This document shows, in pieces, positions 62,481 through 64,000 of a DNA stretch of 64,000 nucleotides (position 1 is the stretch's first letter; the number at the start of each line of letters is the position of its first letter). A program made the translations under genes and the position numbers. Below the pieces are notes generated by a model. The model was not told where the DNA came from. It ran no database searches and worked only from the letters and a program-made list of their open reading frames with translations. Origin of the DNA: Druceiella hillmani (lineage: Eukaryota > Arthropoda > Insecta > Lepidoptera > Hepialidae); assembly GCA_039881145.1 (NCBI GenBank), contig JAYKKI010000013.1, positions 39,203,501 to 39,267,500 of the forward strand, in the 5' to 3' direction.

Positions 62481-64000
62481 TATAAATGTATGTGTGTATG
62501 TAAACAAACATATGCATTTGAATTTCTTCACGTTTTTATCGTCGCCACTAAAACACAAACGTAATTTAACAAAAAACACGGAAACCACGTAAATCAGAAC
62601 TCGAACCGACGCGACGCTATGTAACAAAACCGTCAAATAAAAGACGCATAATATTCTATGTTAATATATAATTATTAAAATGACAAGATAATATGCAGTG
62701 AATAATTAACGAAGTAAATTCACGAGTAAACAACAATAATACAGATGAGGAAATACTGATATGTTCCGCTTACCTCAAAACTCTTTGCAAATTGACCACA
62801 GAAAACGACTTATAATTCACTGTGTCGCAATGTAATACTCGTATAACCATAAATAAGATGCACGGTAATGATTTTAAAACAATCTTAATGTTTATGTCAC
62901 TAAACATAAATTAGATTGGCAATGTCGATAATGAGACGTATTTTCCTTTTAATTCTTTATACTTATACTTTTAAAATATATATGCCTTTGAATTCAAAGA
63001 AGGCTGAAAGATATTTTGCATAACTACTGGTCTACCGTCCTTACCCATGAGGTTGTAGTAGATGACAGAGTATCTAATTACATTTACGCGTCGTCATAAC
63101 GCAGTTAGTTCGCCTTTAACAGATATCATTTATAACTTGCCGGGTGACATTTAATATAACAACCAGCCAAGAAATTAAGAATAAAGAAGTAATGTTATTT
63201 TTATCACTTTTCCTCATTTTATATGAGGATTATGTTCATTGGAGCATTTCAATGAAAATCATTTATTTGTGAAACGTTATTTTTTTTTGTAAAATTCTGT
63301 GTTCCCAAAGATTTAAAAACTTAAAAGTGCTCATTGCAAAAAGTAATATTTACATATTGTAACTTTTAAATCCCTTGACTGACTTGGCTGAACATTACTT
63401 TTGTAATTATTTTAACTTATCAAAAATAATCTGTATGTAATCATATAATTTTATGTTTTTCAAAAATACGAATATTACTTCCACACATTTATCACATCTA
63501 TACTTAGTATAATTATGTCAAATTTTAATATTGTTCAATTTTAACACAGGCAAACGAAAACATGCCGGATTTGATTAAACAAGTTGTAAATTTTTATTAC
63601 CTACGTTTTTCCACATATCATACTTTCACCAATTTTAAGAGGGAGTTTCTTCAATATTCTTGTATTATGAATAGACGTGTTTGAACTGAGATGAAGTAGC
63701 GGGTAAAAAATTTAAGATAAACATGGGAACAGTTTCGGAGATAGGAAATGCATAAGTAGTGGCTGAATCATTGGAGTCGGATGATTTTTGGGCTATGAAA
63801 AATATAACAGAGGACGACTTATCAATAACTATAACTAAATCGTAAAGAGAAGAAGTTTAAAGAAAAACCAAAAAAATGTGATATAGAACAAATCAAAGGA
63901 TACATAAAAACCATAAATTGGAAAAAAATTAATAATAATAAATGTAATAAATAAAAATGCCAAAAAGTTGACATGAAAGTAAAAAATATCTACGTGATAT
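62481..64000. other. Unannotated AT-rich spacer to window end
   Basis: No recognised gene or repeat. Confidence 0.5.

Overview
This is eukaryotic nuclear DNA, most likely from an insect. It is AT-rich, and I see no supportable cellular protein-coding gene, operon, rRNA, CRISPR array or other prokaryotic feature. The insect assignment is an inference. It rests on several diverged mariner copies, a Penelope-like element with a GIY-YIG domain, LINE relics, long compound (CA)n(TA)n microsatellites, and short GGTTCCGTA-type dispersed repeats of a kind I associate with Lepidoptera. The order is not proven. The window reads as intergenic or intronic DNA holding old transposons.

Layout: 0.36-0.97 kb, broken mariner on the minus strand. 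1.50-1.69 kb, a perfect 40-bp palindrome abutting a 146-bp hairpin. 2.30-2.78 kb, a 164-bp tandem triplication. 3.0-3.15 kb, a degenerate 72-bp repeat. 5.35-6.8 kb, a 5'-truncated Penelope-like element (reverse transcriptase plus GIY-YIG endonuclease) on the minus strand. 11.1-11.3 kb, a GC-elevated non-coding island with repeated motifs. 13.35-13.7 kb, a degenerate repeat of about 110 bp. 16.26 kb, a tRNA-like Pol III box pair. 17.7 kb, a short terminal-inverted-repeat element. 18.3 kb, a hairpin. 20.1 and 20.9 kb, dispersed-repeat fragments. 22.0 kb, a LINE fragment. 24.95 kb, an inverted repeat. 29.6-30.04 kb, a mariner remnant with a 115-codon open frame. 34.1-34.4 kb, a tandem duplication. 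35.26-35.9 kb, a third mariner relic. 51.86-52.6 kb, a LINE reverse transcriptase relic that keeps one register for about 340 bp. 54.67 kb, a miRNA-precursor-like hairpin. 56.85-57.07 kb, a 74-bp tandem triplication. 58.54 kb, a TTAA-bounded mini inverted repeat. 61.66-62.2 kb, a diverged tandem array of 105-119 bp with an embedded hairpin. About a dozen microsatellites are spread throughout.

No intact mobile element is present, because every transposase or reverse transcriptase reading carries stops, frameshifts or lost catalytic residues. I did not find a convincing new multi-gene system. The observations most worth following are the miRNA-like hairpin at 54.67 kb, the palindrome and hairpin pair at 1.5 kb, the motif island at 11.1 kb, and two degenerate arrays of about 110 bp at 13.4 and 61.7 kb that may be one family in opposite orientation.
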